The translations under genes and the position numbers were made by a program. Below are positions 27,742-37,654 of a DNA stretch of 64,000 nt, piece after piece (within the stretch, counting starts at the first letter, position 1; each line of letters begins with the position of its first letter). The notes under the pieces were generated by a model that did no database searches, had not been told where the DNA came from, and worked only from the letters and a program-made list of their open reading frames with translations. This DNA is from Parashewanella curva (lineage in GTDB: Bacteria; Pseudomonadota; Gammaproteobacteria; Enterobacterales; Shewanellaceae): NCBI RefSeq assembly GCF_003675895.1, contig NZ_ML014762.1:1-64000 (forward strand), read 5' to 3'.

Positions 27742-27763
27742 AAGGAAGGCAAGTAGCCTTCCT
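27742..27763. terminator. Bidirectional terminator between convergent genes
   Basis: AGGAAGGC, loop AAGTAG with GCCTTCCT closing, flanked by AAAAA on both sides. It serves pykA (leftward, T-run on the minus strand) and possibly the rightward ankyrin operon. Confidence 0.85.
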
Positions 27764-27785
27764 AAAAAATAAAATCTATTTGCTT

Positions 27786-29225
27786 TTAAGCAACAATTAC
27801 AACCTTACAAGTGTTAGTGCCGCCAACCGTTTCCATTGCGTCACCTTTAGTCATAAGAACCATGTCACCAGACTGTAGATCACCAGATTTTACTAACTCA
27901 TCTAAGGCGCTTTTAGCGAGAGCGTCAGCGCTGAATTGAGTTGAATCGAAGTAAACTGGCTTAACACCGCGATATAACGCCATTTTAGCTAAAGTCTTAT
28001 AGTGGCGAGACAGTGCAAAAATAGGCAAAGCAGAGCTGATGCGTGACATCAATTTTGGCGTTGAACCTGACTCAGTCAATGCGATAATGGCTTTAATGCC
28101 TTTCAAGTGATTAGCTGCATACATAGTAGACATTGCGATAGTTTCTTCGATGTTATCGAATGTCTGATCAAGTCTATGCTTTGATACTCGAATACTAGGG
28201 TGTGCTTCAGCACCAACACACACATTACCCATTGCCGTTACGGTTTCTTCTGGGAAGTCACCAGCAGCAGTTTCTGCAGAAAGCATTACCGCGTCAGTAC
28301 CATCAAGAACAGCATTTGCAACGTCCATTACTTCAGCACGCGTTGGCATTGGGCTGGTGATCATAGACTCCATCATTTGAGTTGCAGTAATTACAACTTT
28401 ATTCAATTGACGAGAGCGGCTGATTAATTGCTTTTGTACTGCAACTAGGGCTGCGTCACCGATTTCAACACCCAAGTCACCACGAGCTACCATTACAACG
28501 TCAGAAGCTTTGATCACATCATCCATAGCTTCTTGAGTTTCAACGGCTTCTGCACGCTCAACTTTAGCTACGATCATTGGATCGTGACCTGCTTCGTTAA
28601 CTAGACGACGAGCATAGTCTAAGTCAGCACCTGTACGTGGGAATGAAACAGCTAGGAAATCAACTTTGATTTGAGCTGCTGTGATGATGTCAGCTTTATC
28701 TTTGTCAGTAAGAGCTGCAGCAGAAAGGCCACCACCTTGCTTGTTGATACCTTTGTTATTTGAAAGAGGACCAGCAACAGTAACAGTTGTGTGAACTTTA
28801 CGACCTTCTACTTTTTCAACACGTAGTTGAACGCGACCATCGTCAAGCATCAAGATGTCGCCAATGTTTACGTCATCAGGAAGTTCTTTATAGTCGATAC
28901 CAACTTGGTTTTTATCACCTTCACCTTTTGCTAGTTCTGCATCAAGAACGAAAGACTGACCAAGGTCTAGTTGTACTTTTTTGTTGTCTTTAAAGGTAGA
29001 AACACGAATTTTAGGGCCTTGTAAATCACCTAAAATAGCGACGTTAACACCAAGTTCTTTAGCAATGCTTCTTACATCATTAGCACGCTTTAAGTGGTCT
29101 TCTGGTGAGCCGTGAGAGAAGTTTAGACGAACGACGTTTGCACCTTTTGCAATGATTTTACGTAAATTATCATCGCGGTCAGTAGCTGGGCCAAGGGTGG
29201 TAACGATCTTAGTTCTTCGGAACAT
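27786..29225 (-). CDS. pykA: Pyruvate kinase
   Basis: 479 residues. Converts phosphoenolpyruvate and ADP to pyruvate and ATP. Motifs: [19 protein letters not shown] at the start, [25 protein letters not shown], the KVERAEAVE and [13 protein letters not shown] active-site regions, and [13 protein letters not shown] with the conserved MLES-type motif. The length and the C-terminal [20 protein letters not shown]-like end fit PykA of Shewanella and E. coli (the AMP-activated type). It is divergent in function but adjacent to hexR, on the same strand; a HexR-like palindrome lies about 150 bp upstream of its start. It ends in the terminator at 27742. Confidence 0.96.
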   Translation of the reverse strand: MFRRTKIVTTLGPATDRDDNLRKIIAKGANVVRLNFSHGSPEDHLKRANDVRSIAKELGVNVAILGDLQGPKIRVSTFKDNKKVQLDLGQSFVLDAELAKGEGDKNQVGIDYKELPDDVNIGDILMLDDGRVQLRVEKVEGRKVHTTVTVAGPLSNNKGINKQGGGLSAAALTDKDKADIITAAQIKVDFLAVSFPRTGADLDYARRLVNEAGHDPMIVAKVERAEAVETQEAMDDVIKASDVVMVARGDLGVEIGDAALVAVQKQLISRSRQLNKVVITATQMMESMITSPMPTRAEVMDVANAVLDGTDAVMLSAETAAGDFPEETVTAMGNVCVGAEAHPSIRVSKHRLDQTFDNIEETIAMSTMYAANHLKGIKAIIALTESGSTPKLMSRISSALPIFALSRHYKTLAKMALYRGVKPVYFDSTQFSADALAKSALDELVKSGDLQSGDMVLMTKGDAMETVGGTNTCKVVIVA

Positions 29226-29373
29226 GGGATACTCCGTTAATGCATCAAAATTATGGAAGAATTCTGTTTAAAAAAATTATTCAACATGCAACTTGTCAAT
29301 ACTTATTTTTTGAAATATTGAAAGTCTGCATCTTGAATAATTTTGAAATATCTTACCAAAGTTCTTACTGTAA

Positions 29374-29388
29374 TGTAGGAAAGTTACA
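29374..29388. promoter_or_regulatory. Candidate HexR operator upstream of pykA
   Basis: TGTAGGAAAGTTACA agrees with 11 of 15 positions of the HexR palindrome TGTAATTAAATTACA, including the outer TGTA and TTACA. It lies in the 260-bp gap between hexR and pykA. Confidence 0.5.
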
Positions 29389-29485
29389 CCAAAATGATAG
29401 GTTTTATAGAATTATTTGTGAGCAATGACAAAATTTTTGAGAGTAATTGACAGAAGTTCAGAAAGAACCCCTGTCATAATTTGAG

Positions 29486-30340
29486 CTATTCCGTCAGATC
29501 TTTATTGATTCTTGACTCTTTCAATACTTCTTTCACACGCTTTAAGTTATCTCTAAAGCGAGGACCGCGACGAAGCATGAAGCCAGTTGATAACACATCT
29601 ACCACAACTAATTGAGCTAAACGTGAGGCCATTGGTAAGAATACATCTGTATCTTCGCCAACTTCCATCGTAACAGCTAAAGTACACTCAAGAGATAGCG
29701 GAGAGTTTCTTGCTGTAATGCCTATTACTGCTGCACCATTTTCTCGGGCGAGCTTGGCAATTTCAATAAGAGATTTGGTACGCCCAGTGTGCGAAATCAG
29801 CACCACAACATCACCATCATTACAGTTGATGCAGCTCATACGTTGCATCAATACATCATCAAAGCAAATTACTGGGACATTAAAACGGAAAAACTTATTT
29901 TGAGCATCGTGAGCAACAGATGAAGATGCGCCTAGGCCAAAAAATGAGATGGTTTTAGCTTGTGTAAGGATATCAACAGCGCGATTGATCGCATTCATAT
30001 CAAGGCTTTGACGAGCTAAATCCAAAGAAGCCATTGATGATTCAAAGATTTTGGTGGTATATGAATCAGCTGAGTCATCTTCTTCTACATGTCGACTTAC
30101 ATAAGGTGTACCATTAGCCAGGCTCTGGGCTAGGTGCAGTTTAAAATCAGGGAAACCTTTAGTGTCCAAGCGACGGCAAAAGCGGTTAACCGTTGGCTCA
30201 CTTACATCTGCCATTTTGGCTAAGGTTGCTATGCTCGAGTGAATGGCCGTTTGTGGTGATGCTAAGATTACTTCAGCAACTTTACGCTCTGATTTACTAA
30301 AGTGGATTAGACTGTTTTGAACTTTTTCTAGGGTGTTCAT
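29486..30340 (-). CDS. hexR: HexR, RpiR-family regulator of central carbon metabolism
   Basis: 284 residues. N-terminal RpiR helix-turn-helix (residues 1-77: ERKVAEVILASP, then MADVSEPTVNRFCRRLDTKG) and a SIS sugar-phosphate-binding domain (about 122-260: TISFFGLGASSSVAHDAQNK, VVLISHTGRTKSLIEIAKLA). HexR responds to 2-keto-3-deoxy-6-phosphogluconate, the substrate of Eda. Its place between pykA and zwf-pgl-edd-eda is the standard Shewanella arrangement. It is divergent from zwf and upstream of pykA. Candidate binding sites are at 30604-30618 (zwf side) and 29374-29388 (pykA side). Confidence 0.95.
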   Translation of the reverse strand: MNTLEKVQNSLIHFSKSERKVAEVILASPQTAIHSSIATLAKMADVSEPTVNRFCRRLDTKGFPDFKLHLAQSLANGTPYVSRHVEEDDSADSYTTKIFESSMASLDLARQSLDMNAINRAVDILTQAKTISFFGLGASSSVAHDAQNKFFRFNVPVICFDDVLMQRMSCINCNDGDVVVLISHTGRTKSLIEIAKLARENGAAVIGITARNSPLSLECTLAVTMEVGEDTDVFLPMASRLAQLVVVDVLSTGFMLRRGPRFRDNLKRVKEVLKESRINKDLTE

Positions 30341-30689
30341 GCTATATGTGTCCGCTCTATATAAGTTGTAATAATTCTATAGCTAAATCGACATAAATGA
30401 GTGCTCTCAGAGCTGCCAATCTATATTGATTTAACTATATGTTCTTCCCTGAAATGAACATGCGCGTAACTTTTTGTATCAAATCTGAAAAGATTTTTAT
30501 AACTACAGTAATTAATGAACAAAAAGAATACCAGATTTTGATCAGAACTGGCTACATAAGAAAACTTGTATTTTTTCAATTTACAGGTGCAATTGGTCGA
30601 TTCTGTTGTTATATTACAACAAAATTGTGTGATGATTTGCCAATTTTCTCTGGCAAGTGTCACAGATATTGAAAGGAGTGAGGTTGGTG
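30341..30689. other. Divergent hexR/zwf control region
   Basis: 349 bp between hexR and zwf. It contains the HexR-like palindrome at 30604-30618 and the zwf ribosome binding site AAAGGAG at 30671-30677. A weaker half site TGTAATAATT lies about 25 bp from the hexR start. Open frames on both strands of this stretch look random. Confidence 0.5.
30604..30618. promoter_or_regulatory. Candidate HexR operator upstream of zwf
   Basis: TGTTGTTATATTACA agrees with 12 of 15 positions of the HexR palindrome TGTAATTAAATTACA, and the dyad TGTTGT...ACAACA extends it by three bases on the right. It lies about 70 bp before the zwf start. Confidence 0.65.
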
Positions 30690-32162
30690 ATGGGTAAAAA
30701 AAACTCAGACGCTAAAGCTTGTGATTTTGTATTGTTTGGTACTAAAGGTGATTTGGCAAGAAGGAAGCTTTTGCCATCTTTATATCAGCTAGATAAAGCG
30801 AATCTACTGGCTGAAGATACAAGAATTATTGGTGTTGCCAAAGACGATTTTAGTCAAGAGGAGTACCATCAACGAGTAACGGAAGCGCTGGAAAAATTTG
30901 TAAAAGAAGACCTATGTCCAGAGACACTATCAAGGTTTGTTAAGCGTTGTTTCTATATTGGTGCTGAATTTACAAACGCTGAAAGTTACGAGAAATTTCA
31001 TGACATAATTGATCTTAAAAAACGCGTTATGGTCAATTATTTTGCAACGCCTCCTTTTCTATTTGGTGACATATGTCGCTGTCTAAATGAACAACAATTG
31101 ATCAATTCTGAAACTCGTGTGGTTCTAGAAAAACCAATTGGTAATGATCTTGAAAGTTCAAAAGTCATTAATGATCAAGTTTCCACCTATTTTAATGAAT
31201 CCCAGATTTATCGTATCGACCATTATTTAGGTAAAGAGACGGTTCAAAACCTTATTGCACTTCGCTTTGCTAATTCGCTATTTGCGTCTAAATGGGACAA
31301 CAGAACCATTGATCATGTGCAAATCACGGTAGCCGAAGCCGTTGGTATAGAAGGTCGCTGGGGTTACTTTGACAAAGCAGGTCAAATGCGAGACATGATC
31401 CAGAACCACTTATTGCAGATTTTGTCTTTAGTGGCAATGGATCCACCTGTTGACCTTGATGCCGACAGTATCCGTGATGAAAAAGTAAAAGTGCTTAAAT
31501 CCTTGCGTCGAATTAATCAAGATAATGTCTATGAAAATACGGTTCGTGGGCAATACAGCTCAGGTTTTCTAGAAGGCCGAGCTGTTCCGGGTTATCTAGA
31601 AGAAGAAGATGCAAATGTTGACTCTAACACTGAAACCTTTGTTGCATTGAGAGTTGATATTGATAACTGGCGCTGGGCGGGTGTTCCGTTTTATTTAAGA
31701 AGCGGTAAGCGCATGCCATTAAAAAGCTCTGAAATTGTGGTTTATTTTAAAAACCCTCCACACAACTTATATCGTGACAGTTATCGCAATCTCCCTCCAA
31801 ATAAGTTAACGATTCGGTTACAACCACATGAAGGTGTGGAAATTCAGATGATGAATAAAGTGCCTGGGTTGGAGCAAAAACAGCGTTTACAAACCACCAA
31901 ATTAGATTTGAGCTTCTCTGATACTTTCAAAAACGATCGAATTGCTGATGCCTACGAACGTTTGCTTCATGAAGCAATGAAAGGCAATCAGGCTTTATTT
32001 GTACGCCGTGATGAAGTAGAGCAAGCGTGGCAATGGGTCGATGGCATTATGGAAGCGTGGGATCATGCTGGTGAAAAACCTAAAGCATACCCAGCAGGCT
32101 CGTGGGGGCCCGTAGCTTCGGTTGCTTTGATCAGTAAAGATGGTCGTTCTTGGGACGAATAA
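30690..32162 (+). CDS. zwf: Glucose-6-phosphate dehydrogenase
   Basis: 490 residues from the ATG at 30690 (MGKKNSDAKACDFVLFGTKG). Oxidises glucose-6-phosphate to 6-phosphogluconolactone with NADP. The Rossmann nucleotide motif is FGTKGDLARRKLLPSLYQ, and the active-site signature RIDHYLGKETVQN is intact. In-frame TTG and GTG codons at 30684 and 30687, and a GTG at 30657, are alternative starts; AAAGGAG at 30671 favours a start at 30684-30690. It is the first gene of zwf-pgl-edd-eda, feeding the Entner-Doudoroff route, and is expected to be repressed by HexR. Confidence 0.96.
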   Translation: MGKKNSDAKACDFVLFGTKGDLARRKLLPSLYQLDKANLLAEDTRIIGVAKDDFSQEEYHQRVTEALEKFVKEDLCPETLSRFVKRCFYIGAEFTNAESYEKFHDIIDLKKRVMVNYFATPPFLFGDICRCLNEQQLINSETRVVLEKPIGNDLESSKVINDQVSTYFNESQIYRIDHYLGKETVQNLIALRFANSLFASKWDNRTIDHVQITVAEAVGIEGRWGYFDKAGQMRDMIQNHLLQILSLVAMDPPVDLDADSIRDEKVKVLKSLRRINQDNVYENTVRGQYSSGFLEGRAVPGYLEEEDANVDSNTETFVALRVDIDNWRWAGVPFYLRSGKRMPLKSSEIVVYFKNPPHNLYRDSYRNLPPNKLTIRLQPHEGVEIQMMNKVPGLEQKQRLQTTKLDLSFSDTFKNDRIADAYERLLHEAMKGNQALFVRRDEVEQAWQWVDGIMEAWDHAGEKPKAYPAGSWGPVASVALISKDGRSWDE

Positions 32163-32172
32163 ACTCATTGAT

Positions 32173-32197
32173 TGCAAAGAAGCTTAGCTTCTTTGCA
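32173..32197 (+). other. Perfect hairpin between zwf and pgl
   Basis: TGCAAAGAAGC, loop TTA, GCTTCTTTGCA: an 11-bp perfect stem followed by GTGAAAAC rather than a T-run. It is more likely an mRNA processing or stability element that tunes zwf against pgl-edd-eda than a terminator. Confidence 0.6.
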
Positions 32198-32220
32198 GTG
32201 AAAACTTTGGATTGGATACA

Positions 32221-32922
32221 ATGAAAGAAGCTGTATTTAAGTCTTTTGATAGTGCAACACAATTGGCGGAAAAGCTTGCTGATAAAATTGCGACCTTATT
32301 ACAAGAAGGCGTTGATAATCGCGGTACTGCTAGCCTAGTGGTATCTGGTGGCTCAACCCCTATCGAGCTTTTTAAATTATTGAGAATTAAAAATATCGAT
32401 TGGCAAAATGTGTATATCACTTTGGCTGATGAGCGCTGGGTTGATGCTGATGATTCGGCTTCGAATGAAGCTTTAGTTCGTGAGTACTTACTGAAAAATA
32501 AAGCGTCGTCAGCCAAGTTTACTGGCCTAAAGAACATGTTTGCTACCGCAGTTGAAGGGGCAGCATTAGCCAGTGAAAAGCTAGAGCACTTCCCTGAAAA
32601 GTTTGATGTTGTGATATTGGGTATGGGAAATGATGGTCATACATGCTCTTGGTTCCCGTGTGCTCAACCTTCAGAGTTAGACAACGCGCTAACCAATGAG
32701 AAAACGTGTGTTGCCGTGACCCCAACCTCTGCACCACATGAACGGATCACGTTAACCAAACCTCGAATCCTTTCTAGTCGACAAATATTTTTGCACCTTG
32801 TAGGTGAATCTAAGCTTGAAGTATATCGTCAAGCTAAGGAAAGTGCTGATGTGAACGAAATGCCGATACGCGCCGTTCTTTCTCAGTCAAAAACTCCTGT
32901 AGATGTTTATTGGAGCTGTTAA
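32221..32922 (+). CDS. pgl: 6-phosphogluconolactonase
   Basis: 233 residues of the DevB/SOL type. Hydrolyses 6-phosphogluconolactone to 6-phosphogluconate. Motifs: SLVVSGGSTPIELFKLL (sugar-phosphate binding), ITLADERWVDADDSASNEAL and FDVVILGMGNDGHTCSWFP, which holds the catalytic His region of the family. The ATG at 32221 is preferred over an in-frame TTG at 32212. It lies 58 bp after zwf, separated by a strong hairpin, and 121 bp before edd. Confidence 0.94.
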   Translation: MKEAVFKSFDSATQLAEKLADKIATLLQEGVDNRGTASLVVSGGSTPIELFKLLRIKNIDWQNVYITLADERWVDADDSASNEALVREYLLKNKASSAKFTGLKNMFATAVEGAALASEKLEHFPEKFDVVILGMGNDGHTCSWFPCAQPSELDNALTNEKTCVAVTPTSAPHERITLTKPRILSSRQIFLHLVGESKLEVYRQAKESADVNEMPIRAVLSQSKTPVDVYWSC

Positions 32923-33043
32923 TTTTTCAAGTTTATCCATTTCGATTTTTATTGATGATTCCAGCCTCAGTGGCTGAATTAGTCAACAAAACCTTATGGT
33001 AAGCAGGAATTAAGTAAAGTTAAAAATGCCCTTAGGAGGCAAC

Positions 33044-34870
33044 ATGCATTCAGTTATTCAATCCGTTACTGACAGGATCATAGAGCGCAGTAAAGAGACT
33101 CGTTCTCGTTATCTTGCAGCTTTGAAGGATGCACAAACAAAAGGTGTCCACCGTAGTTCCCTAAGTTGTGGCAACTTAGCACATGGCTTTGCTGCTTGTA
33201 GCGTAGATGATAAATCGTCATTACAGCAATTTAATAAGGCCAATATCGGTATTGTTACTGCGTACAATGACATGTTGTCAGCTCATCAGCCTTATGCTGA
33301 TTATCCTGAAATTTTAAAGAAAGCCTGTAAAGAAGTAGGTAGCGTTGCTCAAGTTGCGGGTGGTGTGCCAGCTATGTGTGATGGTGTGACTCAAGGTCAG
33401 CCGGGTATGGAGCTTAGCTTACTTAGTCGTGAAATCATTGCTATGTCTTCGGCGGTAGGCTTATCTCACAACATGTTTGATGGTGCTTTACTCCTCGGTA
33501 TCTGCGATAAAATCGTCCCGGGCTTATTAATCGGTGCATTAAGCTTTGGTCACTTACCTATGCTATTTGTTCCTGCGGGACCGATGAAGTCGGGTATCCC
33601 AAATAAAGAAAAAGCACGTGTACGCCAAAAATTCGCCCAAGGTCTAGTCGGTCGTGACGAGTTACTTGAAGCTGAGTCTAAGTCATATCATAGTGCTGGT
33701 ACTTGTACTTTCTATGGTACAGCAAACTCTAACCAGTTAATGCTTGAAGTAATGGGACTGCAATTACCAGGCTCTTCATTTGTTAATCCTGATGATCCTC
33801 TACGTGCTGCGCTGAATGCGACGGCTGCACATCAAGTGTGCCGCTTGACTGAGCATAGCGGTCAATATTCTCCTATTGGCGAAATTGTTAATGAGAAGTC
33901 TTTAGTCAACGGTATTGTTGCGTTACTGGCAACAGGCGGCTCAACAAACTTAACTATGCACATGGTTGCTGCTGCTAGGGCGGCAGGCATCATCATTAAT
34001 TGGGATGATTTCTCAGAGCTATCAGATGTTGTGCCTTTATTGGCTCGAGTTTATCCAAACGGACATGCTGATATTAACCATTTCCATGCGGCAGGTGGTA
34101 TGGCTTACCTGATCCATGAGTTACTTGAGGCTGGTTTATTGCATGAAGATGTAAACACTGTCGCAGGCTATGGCTTGAAGAAATATACCCTAGAGCCAAA
34201 ATTAATCGATGGTGAATTAACTTGGGTTGATGGTCCAACAGAAAGTTTAGATAAAGAAGTTTTGACGGGTGTTAAGTCTCCATTCCAGCCAAACGGTGGC
34301 TTGAAGTTAATGAAAGGCAACTTGGGTCGTGCAGTATTGAAAGTTTCAGCTGTTCAGCCTGAAAACCGAGTTGTTGAAGCACCAGCTATCGTGATTGATG
34401 ATCAAAATAAGCTGCAAGCTATTTTTGATGCGGGTGGTTTAGATAAAGATTGTGTTGTCGTAGTTAAGGGGCAAGGGCCTAAAGCTAACGGTATGCCAGA
34501 GCTTCATAAACTGACTCCTTTACTTGGCTCTCAGCAAGATAAAGGTTTTAGAGTCGCACTTCTGACAGATGGTCGTATGTCAGGTGCATCAGGCAAAGTT
34601 CCGGCGGCGATTCACCTCACTCCTGAAGCCTTAGATGGTGGGTTGATCGGTAAAATCCAAGATGGAGATCTGATCCGAATCGATGCACACACCGGTGAAC
34701 TAAGCTTGTTGGTTGATGAGACTGAACTATCAAACCGTGAAGCTGAAAAACTTGATTTAAGAAAGTCTCACTATGGTATGGGACGAGAACTATTTGGCGC
34801 GTTACGAGCGAATCTCAGTAGCCCTGAAACAGGTGCTCGCAGCACTCAAGCAATCGATGACGTGTATTAA
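33044..34870 (+). CDS. edd: Phosphogluconate dehydratase
   Basis: 608 residues from the ATG at 33044, which has AGGAGG four bases upstream; an earlier in-frame ATG at 33026 lies before this ribosome binding site and is rejected. Dehydrates 6-phosphogluconate to 2-keto-3-deoxy-6-phosphogluconate and belongs to the IlvD/Edd iron-sulfur dehydratases. Seen: [12 protein letters not shown] near residue 37, [32 protein letters not shown] with a cluster cysteine, [13 protein letters not shown], and [19 protein letters not shown] near the C-terminus. Length is normal. Followed 15 bp later by eda. Confidence 0.96.
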   Translation: MHSVIQSVTDRIIERSKETRSRYLAALKDAQTKGVHRSSLSCGNLAHGFAACSVDDKSSLQQFNKANIGIVTAYNDMLSAHQPYADYPEILKKACKEVGSVAQVAGGVPAMCDGVTQGQPGMELSLLSREIIAMSSAVGLSHNMFDGALLLGICDKIVPGLLIGALSFGHLPMLFVPAGPMKSGIPNKEKARVRQKFAQGLVGRDELLEAESKSYHSAGTCTFYGTANSNQLMLEVMGLQLPGSSFVNPDDPLRAALNATAAHQVCRLTEHSGQYSPIGEIVNEKSLVNGIVALLATGGSTNLTMHMVAAARAAGIIINWDDFSELSDVVPLLARVYPNGHADINHFHAAGGMAYLIHELLEAGLLHEDVNTVAGYGLKKYTLEPKLIDGELTWVDGPTESLDKEVLTGVKSPFQPNGGLKLMKGNLGRAVLKVSAVQPENRVVEAPAIVIDDQNKLQAIFDAGGLDKDCVVVVKGQGPKANGMPELHKLTPLLGSQQDKGFRVALLTDGRMSGASGKVPAAIHLTPEALDGGLIGKIQDGDLIRIDAHTGELSLLVDETELSNREAEKLDLRKSHYGMGRELFGALRANLSSPETGARSTQAIDDVY

Positions 34871-34885
34871 TACAAGGAACACGAA

Positions 34886-35530
34886 ATGGTAAATAATAAT
34901 TGGTCTTTACAACCAGCAGATGTTTTTGAAAGAAGCCCTGTAGTTCCTGTTATGGTCATCAATAAGCTTGAGCATGCCGTACCATTAGCTAAAGCTTTAG
35001 TGGCTGGGGGAATTTCTGTATTAGAGATTACCTTACGAACTGAATGTGCATTAGAAGCAATTAAGCTGATCAAACAAGAAGTGCCTGAAGCGTTAGTTGG
35101 TGCAGGTACGGTGTTGAATGAAGAACAGCTTCAACAAGCGATTGATGCGGGTTCTGAATTCATTATTACTCCAGGCGCATCTGTTGATTTATTAAAAGCA
35201 GGCACACAATCTGGTGTTCCAATGTTCCCTGGTGTGGCTACGATTTCTGAAATCATGACCGCTTTAGAGCTTGGCTATAAGCACTTAAAATTCTTCCCTG
35301 CTGAAGCATCTGGCGGTGTTAAAACATTAAAAGCCTTTGCAGGCCCTCTGCCGAAAGACATTCGTTTTTGTCCTACTGGTGGTATCTCACCTAAAAACTA
35401 TAGAGACTACCTTGAGTTAGACTTTATTGATTGTATTGGTGGCAGTTGGATTGCACCTTCAGATGCGATTGAAGCTGGTGACTGGGATAGAATTACTGGG
35501 CTTTGTAAAGAAGCATTAGCTAATATTTAA
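34886..35530 (+). CDS. eda: KHG/KDPG aldolase
   Basis: 214 residues. Splits 2-keto-3-deoxy-6-phosphogluconate into pyruvate and glyceraldehyde-3-phosphate. Class I aldolase features are intact: [14 protein letters not shown], the catalytic Glu in [21 protein letters not shown], and the Schiff-base lysine in [12 protein letters not shown] (near residue 135), followed by [12 protein letters not shown]. It is the last gene of the Entner-Doudoroff block. The 505-bp stretch after it is filled by repeat sequence. Confidence 0.96.
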   Translation: MVNNNWSLQPADVFERSPVVPVMVINKLEHAVPLAKALVAGGISVLEITLRTECALEAIKLIKQEVPEALVGAGTVLNEEQLQQAIDAGSEFIITPGASVDLLKAGTQSGVPMFPGVATISEIMTALELGYKHLKFFPAEASGGVKTLKAFAGPLPKDIRFCPTGGISPKNYRDYLELDFIDCIGGSWIAPSDAIEAGDWDRITGLCKEALANI

Positions 35531-35573
35531 TACCAATTTGAAAGTTATACTTGCGATACTTCCCTTTATGCAC

Positions 35574-35612
35574 TGTGACCAGCTTACTTTGGTGGTTAAA
35601 TCTCACTGATTG
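35574..35612 (-). repeat. Relic of a family 3 element
   Basis: TGTGACCAGCTTACTT, then GGTGG-TAA and TCACTG, matches the reverse complement of an internal part of the 37369 element at 29 of 35 positions. Neither end of the element is present. It lies just left of the family 2 copy at 35633. Confidence 0.6.
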
Positions 35613-35632
35613 AATTTTGAATGTGTGTTGTT

Positions 35633-35897
35633 ATACCAATTATAGTAATTAAATGCACAGCTCAGAGCTATGTATGTGTTCAAGGTACAAGTGAAATTGA
35701 TGAAGATATAGTTACTTTACATCGAGAAAATTTTGCGCAGTAATTTGGACACATACAGGCTCCCAGAGGACAAGGCTAAAGCCTTTCATTGCTACGATAC
35801 AAGTTTTTGAATTATCCCGGTAGTACTTCAAACTTGCGCCTTGTACAGAAAGCCTTTAGCTCTTGCTGAGCGGGAAGTTAATTACTGTAATTGGTAT
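35633..35897 (+). repeat. Family 2 MITE-like element, left copy (265 bp)
   Basis: Begins ATACCAATTATAGTAATTAA and ends in the reverse complement of ATACCAATTACAGTAATTAA. A second copy of the same length lies at 37104-37368 in the opposite orientation, so the pair brackets the lipid-kinase-like gene. There is no coding content. The remaining sequence between eda and 36036 carries only the family 3 relic and the ribosome binding site of the next gene. Confidence 0.88.
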
Positions 35898-36035
35898 TAA
35901 AGTAGCACGGAATTCTTTAGAAGATCACCCGCTAATCAAAAAATTCTATTCACTTCTATTCCTATGAATTCAACCTTGATTCAGTCACATTAATATAGAG
36001 TTGCCTCGTTATTAATAAATTTAAGAGGTTATGCT

Positions 36036-37097
36036 ATGACAACATCAATTGGCTCCCCTATAACCCTTAATGCTCCTAAAGATACCATATTTCTAGTAAA
36101 TCCAAGTGCGAATAAGTCTAAATGTGAGCGATATTTTAATAGTTTTTACGCCTCATACAGCGATACTTCCTCAGAGGATAAAATGTTTTTTTCTACTGAA
36201 GGAGAGTCGCTTGGTGATATTGCTGTGAAATTCTTTGAAGAGAATATAGATGTTAAAAATTACACAAATAGTGAACCATTAAGATTCATTGTTGCAGGAG
36301 GCGACGGTTCGGTGTCTGAAGTTCTCTCAAAATTTCATAAAAGGTTTTCAGATGTTCCTAATGATCAACGGGCTATTCAAATTGGAATATTGCCATTTGG
36401 TACCAATAATGATCTTGCGGGTAGCTTAAATATTCCAAAATTTAACCGTAGAAATTATTCTGCACTAAAAAACTATGTTAACGGAAAGCAAGGAGCACAA
36501 ATAGGACATTTCGAAGTGTCAGATAGTTACCAGACTCTGTTCGCTTGGGAAGAGTTTGATATGGGGTTAACAGAAAGAACTATGGCATCTTATCAAACTG
36601 GGAATCATTGTGTACCGTTTTTACCGTGGATTGCTATAAAGGAAGGTTGGAATTGGCCTAATGTAAGATTGAAAATCCAAAGAGGCGAACAAATTGAGCC
36701 AATTTTTGAAGGAAATTATGTTTTTGCTGCAGCATCAACTTGTGGTCGATTTGGCGGTGGATTTAAACTTAATCCAACTATAACTCCTAAATGGGAGTAC
36801 TCCCAAGGTTCTTCAGCACAACTTATTGTTTATTCTCAACCTCAGTCATCACTCAGTCTTGTTAATAATTTAACTCTGATAAAAAGAATGATCAATCTCA
36901 AAACTGGAGAGCATCTTCATCAGTCATGGGGAGTGCAATTACCGCTTGAGCCCAGTGAGTCATACAAGTTTACTCTTAACGAGAGCATGAATGAAACTAG
37001 AATGCAAATCGATGGCGAGCTAATTGAATGTAAGTCACAGGTTGAAGTAACTTGGAACCCAAATTCAGTAATTTTAGTTGCTGGTGATAAGCCTTAA
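36036..37097 (+). CDS. Diacylglycerol/lipid kinase family protein
   Basis: 353 residues with AAGAGG seven bases before the ATG at 36036. The N-terminal half has the DAGK catalytic signature: IFLVNPSANKSK near residue 18, the nucleotide-binding VAGGDGSVSEVLS (GGDGS at 88-92) and LPFGTNNDLAGSL (about 119-131). The C-terminal half is the usual beta-rich domain and ends QIDGELIECKSQVEVTWNP, which corresponds to the DGE segment of YegS-like lipid kinases. No signal peptide. Substrate unknown: diacylglycerol, sphingoid bases or another lipid. It lies alone between two inverted repeat copies, 6 bp from the right one, and interrupts the eda-pheA neighbourhood, which suggests a recent arrival. Confidence 0.85.
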   Translation: MTTSIGSPITLNAPKDTIFLVNPSANKSKCERYFNSFYASYSDTSSEDKMFFSTEGESLGDIAVKFFEENIDVKNYTNSEPLRFIVAGGDGSVSEVLSKFHKRFSDVPNDQRAIQIGILPFGTNNDLAGSLNIPKFNRRNYSALKNYVNGKQGAQIGHFEVSDSYQTLFAWEEFDMGLTERTMASYQTGNHCVPFLPWIAIKEGWNWPNVRLKIQRGEQIEPIFEGNYVFAAASTCGRFGGGFKLNPTITPKWEYSQGSSAQLIVYSQPQSSLSLVNNLTLIKRMINLKTGEHLHQSWGVQLPLEPSESYKFTLNESMNETRMQIDGELIECKSQVEVTWNPNSVILVAGDKP

Positions 37098-37103
37098 TAA
37101 ATT

Positions 37104-37368
37104 ATACCAATTACAGTAATTAACTTCCCGTTCAGCAAGACCTAAAGGCTTTCAGTACAAGGCTCAAGTTTGAAGTACTATCTGGATAATTCAAAAACTT
37201 GTAACGTGGTAATGAAAGGCTTTGGCCTTGCCCTCTGGGAGCTTGTATGTGTCCAAATTGCTGCGCAAAATTTTCTCGATGTAGAGTAACTATATCTTCA
37301 TCAATTTCACTTGTACTTTGAACACATACATAGCTCTGAGCTGTGCATTTAATTACTGTAATTGGTAT
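37104..37368 (-). repeat. Family 2 MITE-like element, right copy (265 bp, inverted)
   Basis: Same element as at 35633 in reverse. Ends are ATACCAATTACAGTAATTAA and its reverse complement. It begins 6 bp after the lipid kinase stop codon and abuts a family 3 element on the right. Confidence 0.88.
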
Positions 37369-37635
37369 TAGGGCGTGTTGATCTTTTAGGATTAAATTTT
37401 GTGCTATTTGAGCACTTTTCTGTTCAAGGCGTGAACAGTGAAGCTTAGCCATCTAAGTAAGCTGGTCACAACACAGAACAGGAAGTGCTCAAAAGCATCG
37501 AAGACAGCGTAAATTGGTCACTTCTGCTGCGTTACCGTTTGTTTATGTGGAATAACCACACTGCACAAACTCTGCCTTGCATAAGATAACCAATTTATCG
37601 CTGCAAAAATAATCACGAAAGATCAACACGCCCTA
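37369..37635 (+). repeat. Family 3 MITE-like element (267 bp)
   Basis: Terminal inverted repeats TAGGGCGTGTTGATCTTT and AAAGATCAACACGCCCTA. GGGCGTGTTGATC-type ends are widespread on insertion sequences and their MITEs; flanking TA is compatible with a TA-targeting transposase. No coding frame inside. It lies directly between the family 2 copy and the pheA stop at 37655. Confidence 0.85.
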
Positions 37636-37654
37636 GCTAGTTGTATAACTGTAC

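Noticed and set aside
30421-30672. Overlapping open frames on both strands between hexR and zwf
   Set aside because: Low-complexity AT-rich frames that cover the HexR-like operator and promoter region; no coding character.
33026-33043. An earlier ATG for edd
   Set aside because: The AGGAGG ribosome binding site lies after it, and the family start fits the ATG at 33044.
37132-37452. A 106-codon leftward open frame
   Set aside because: It lies across the family 2 and family 3 repeats and has no ribosome binding site.
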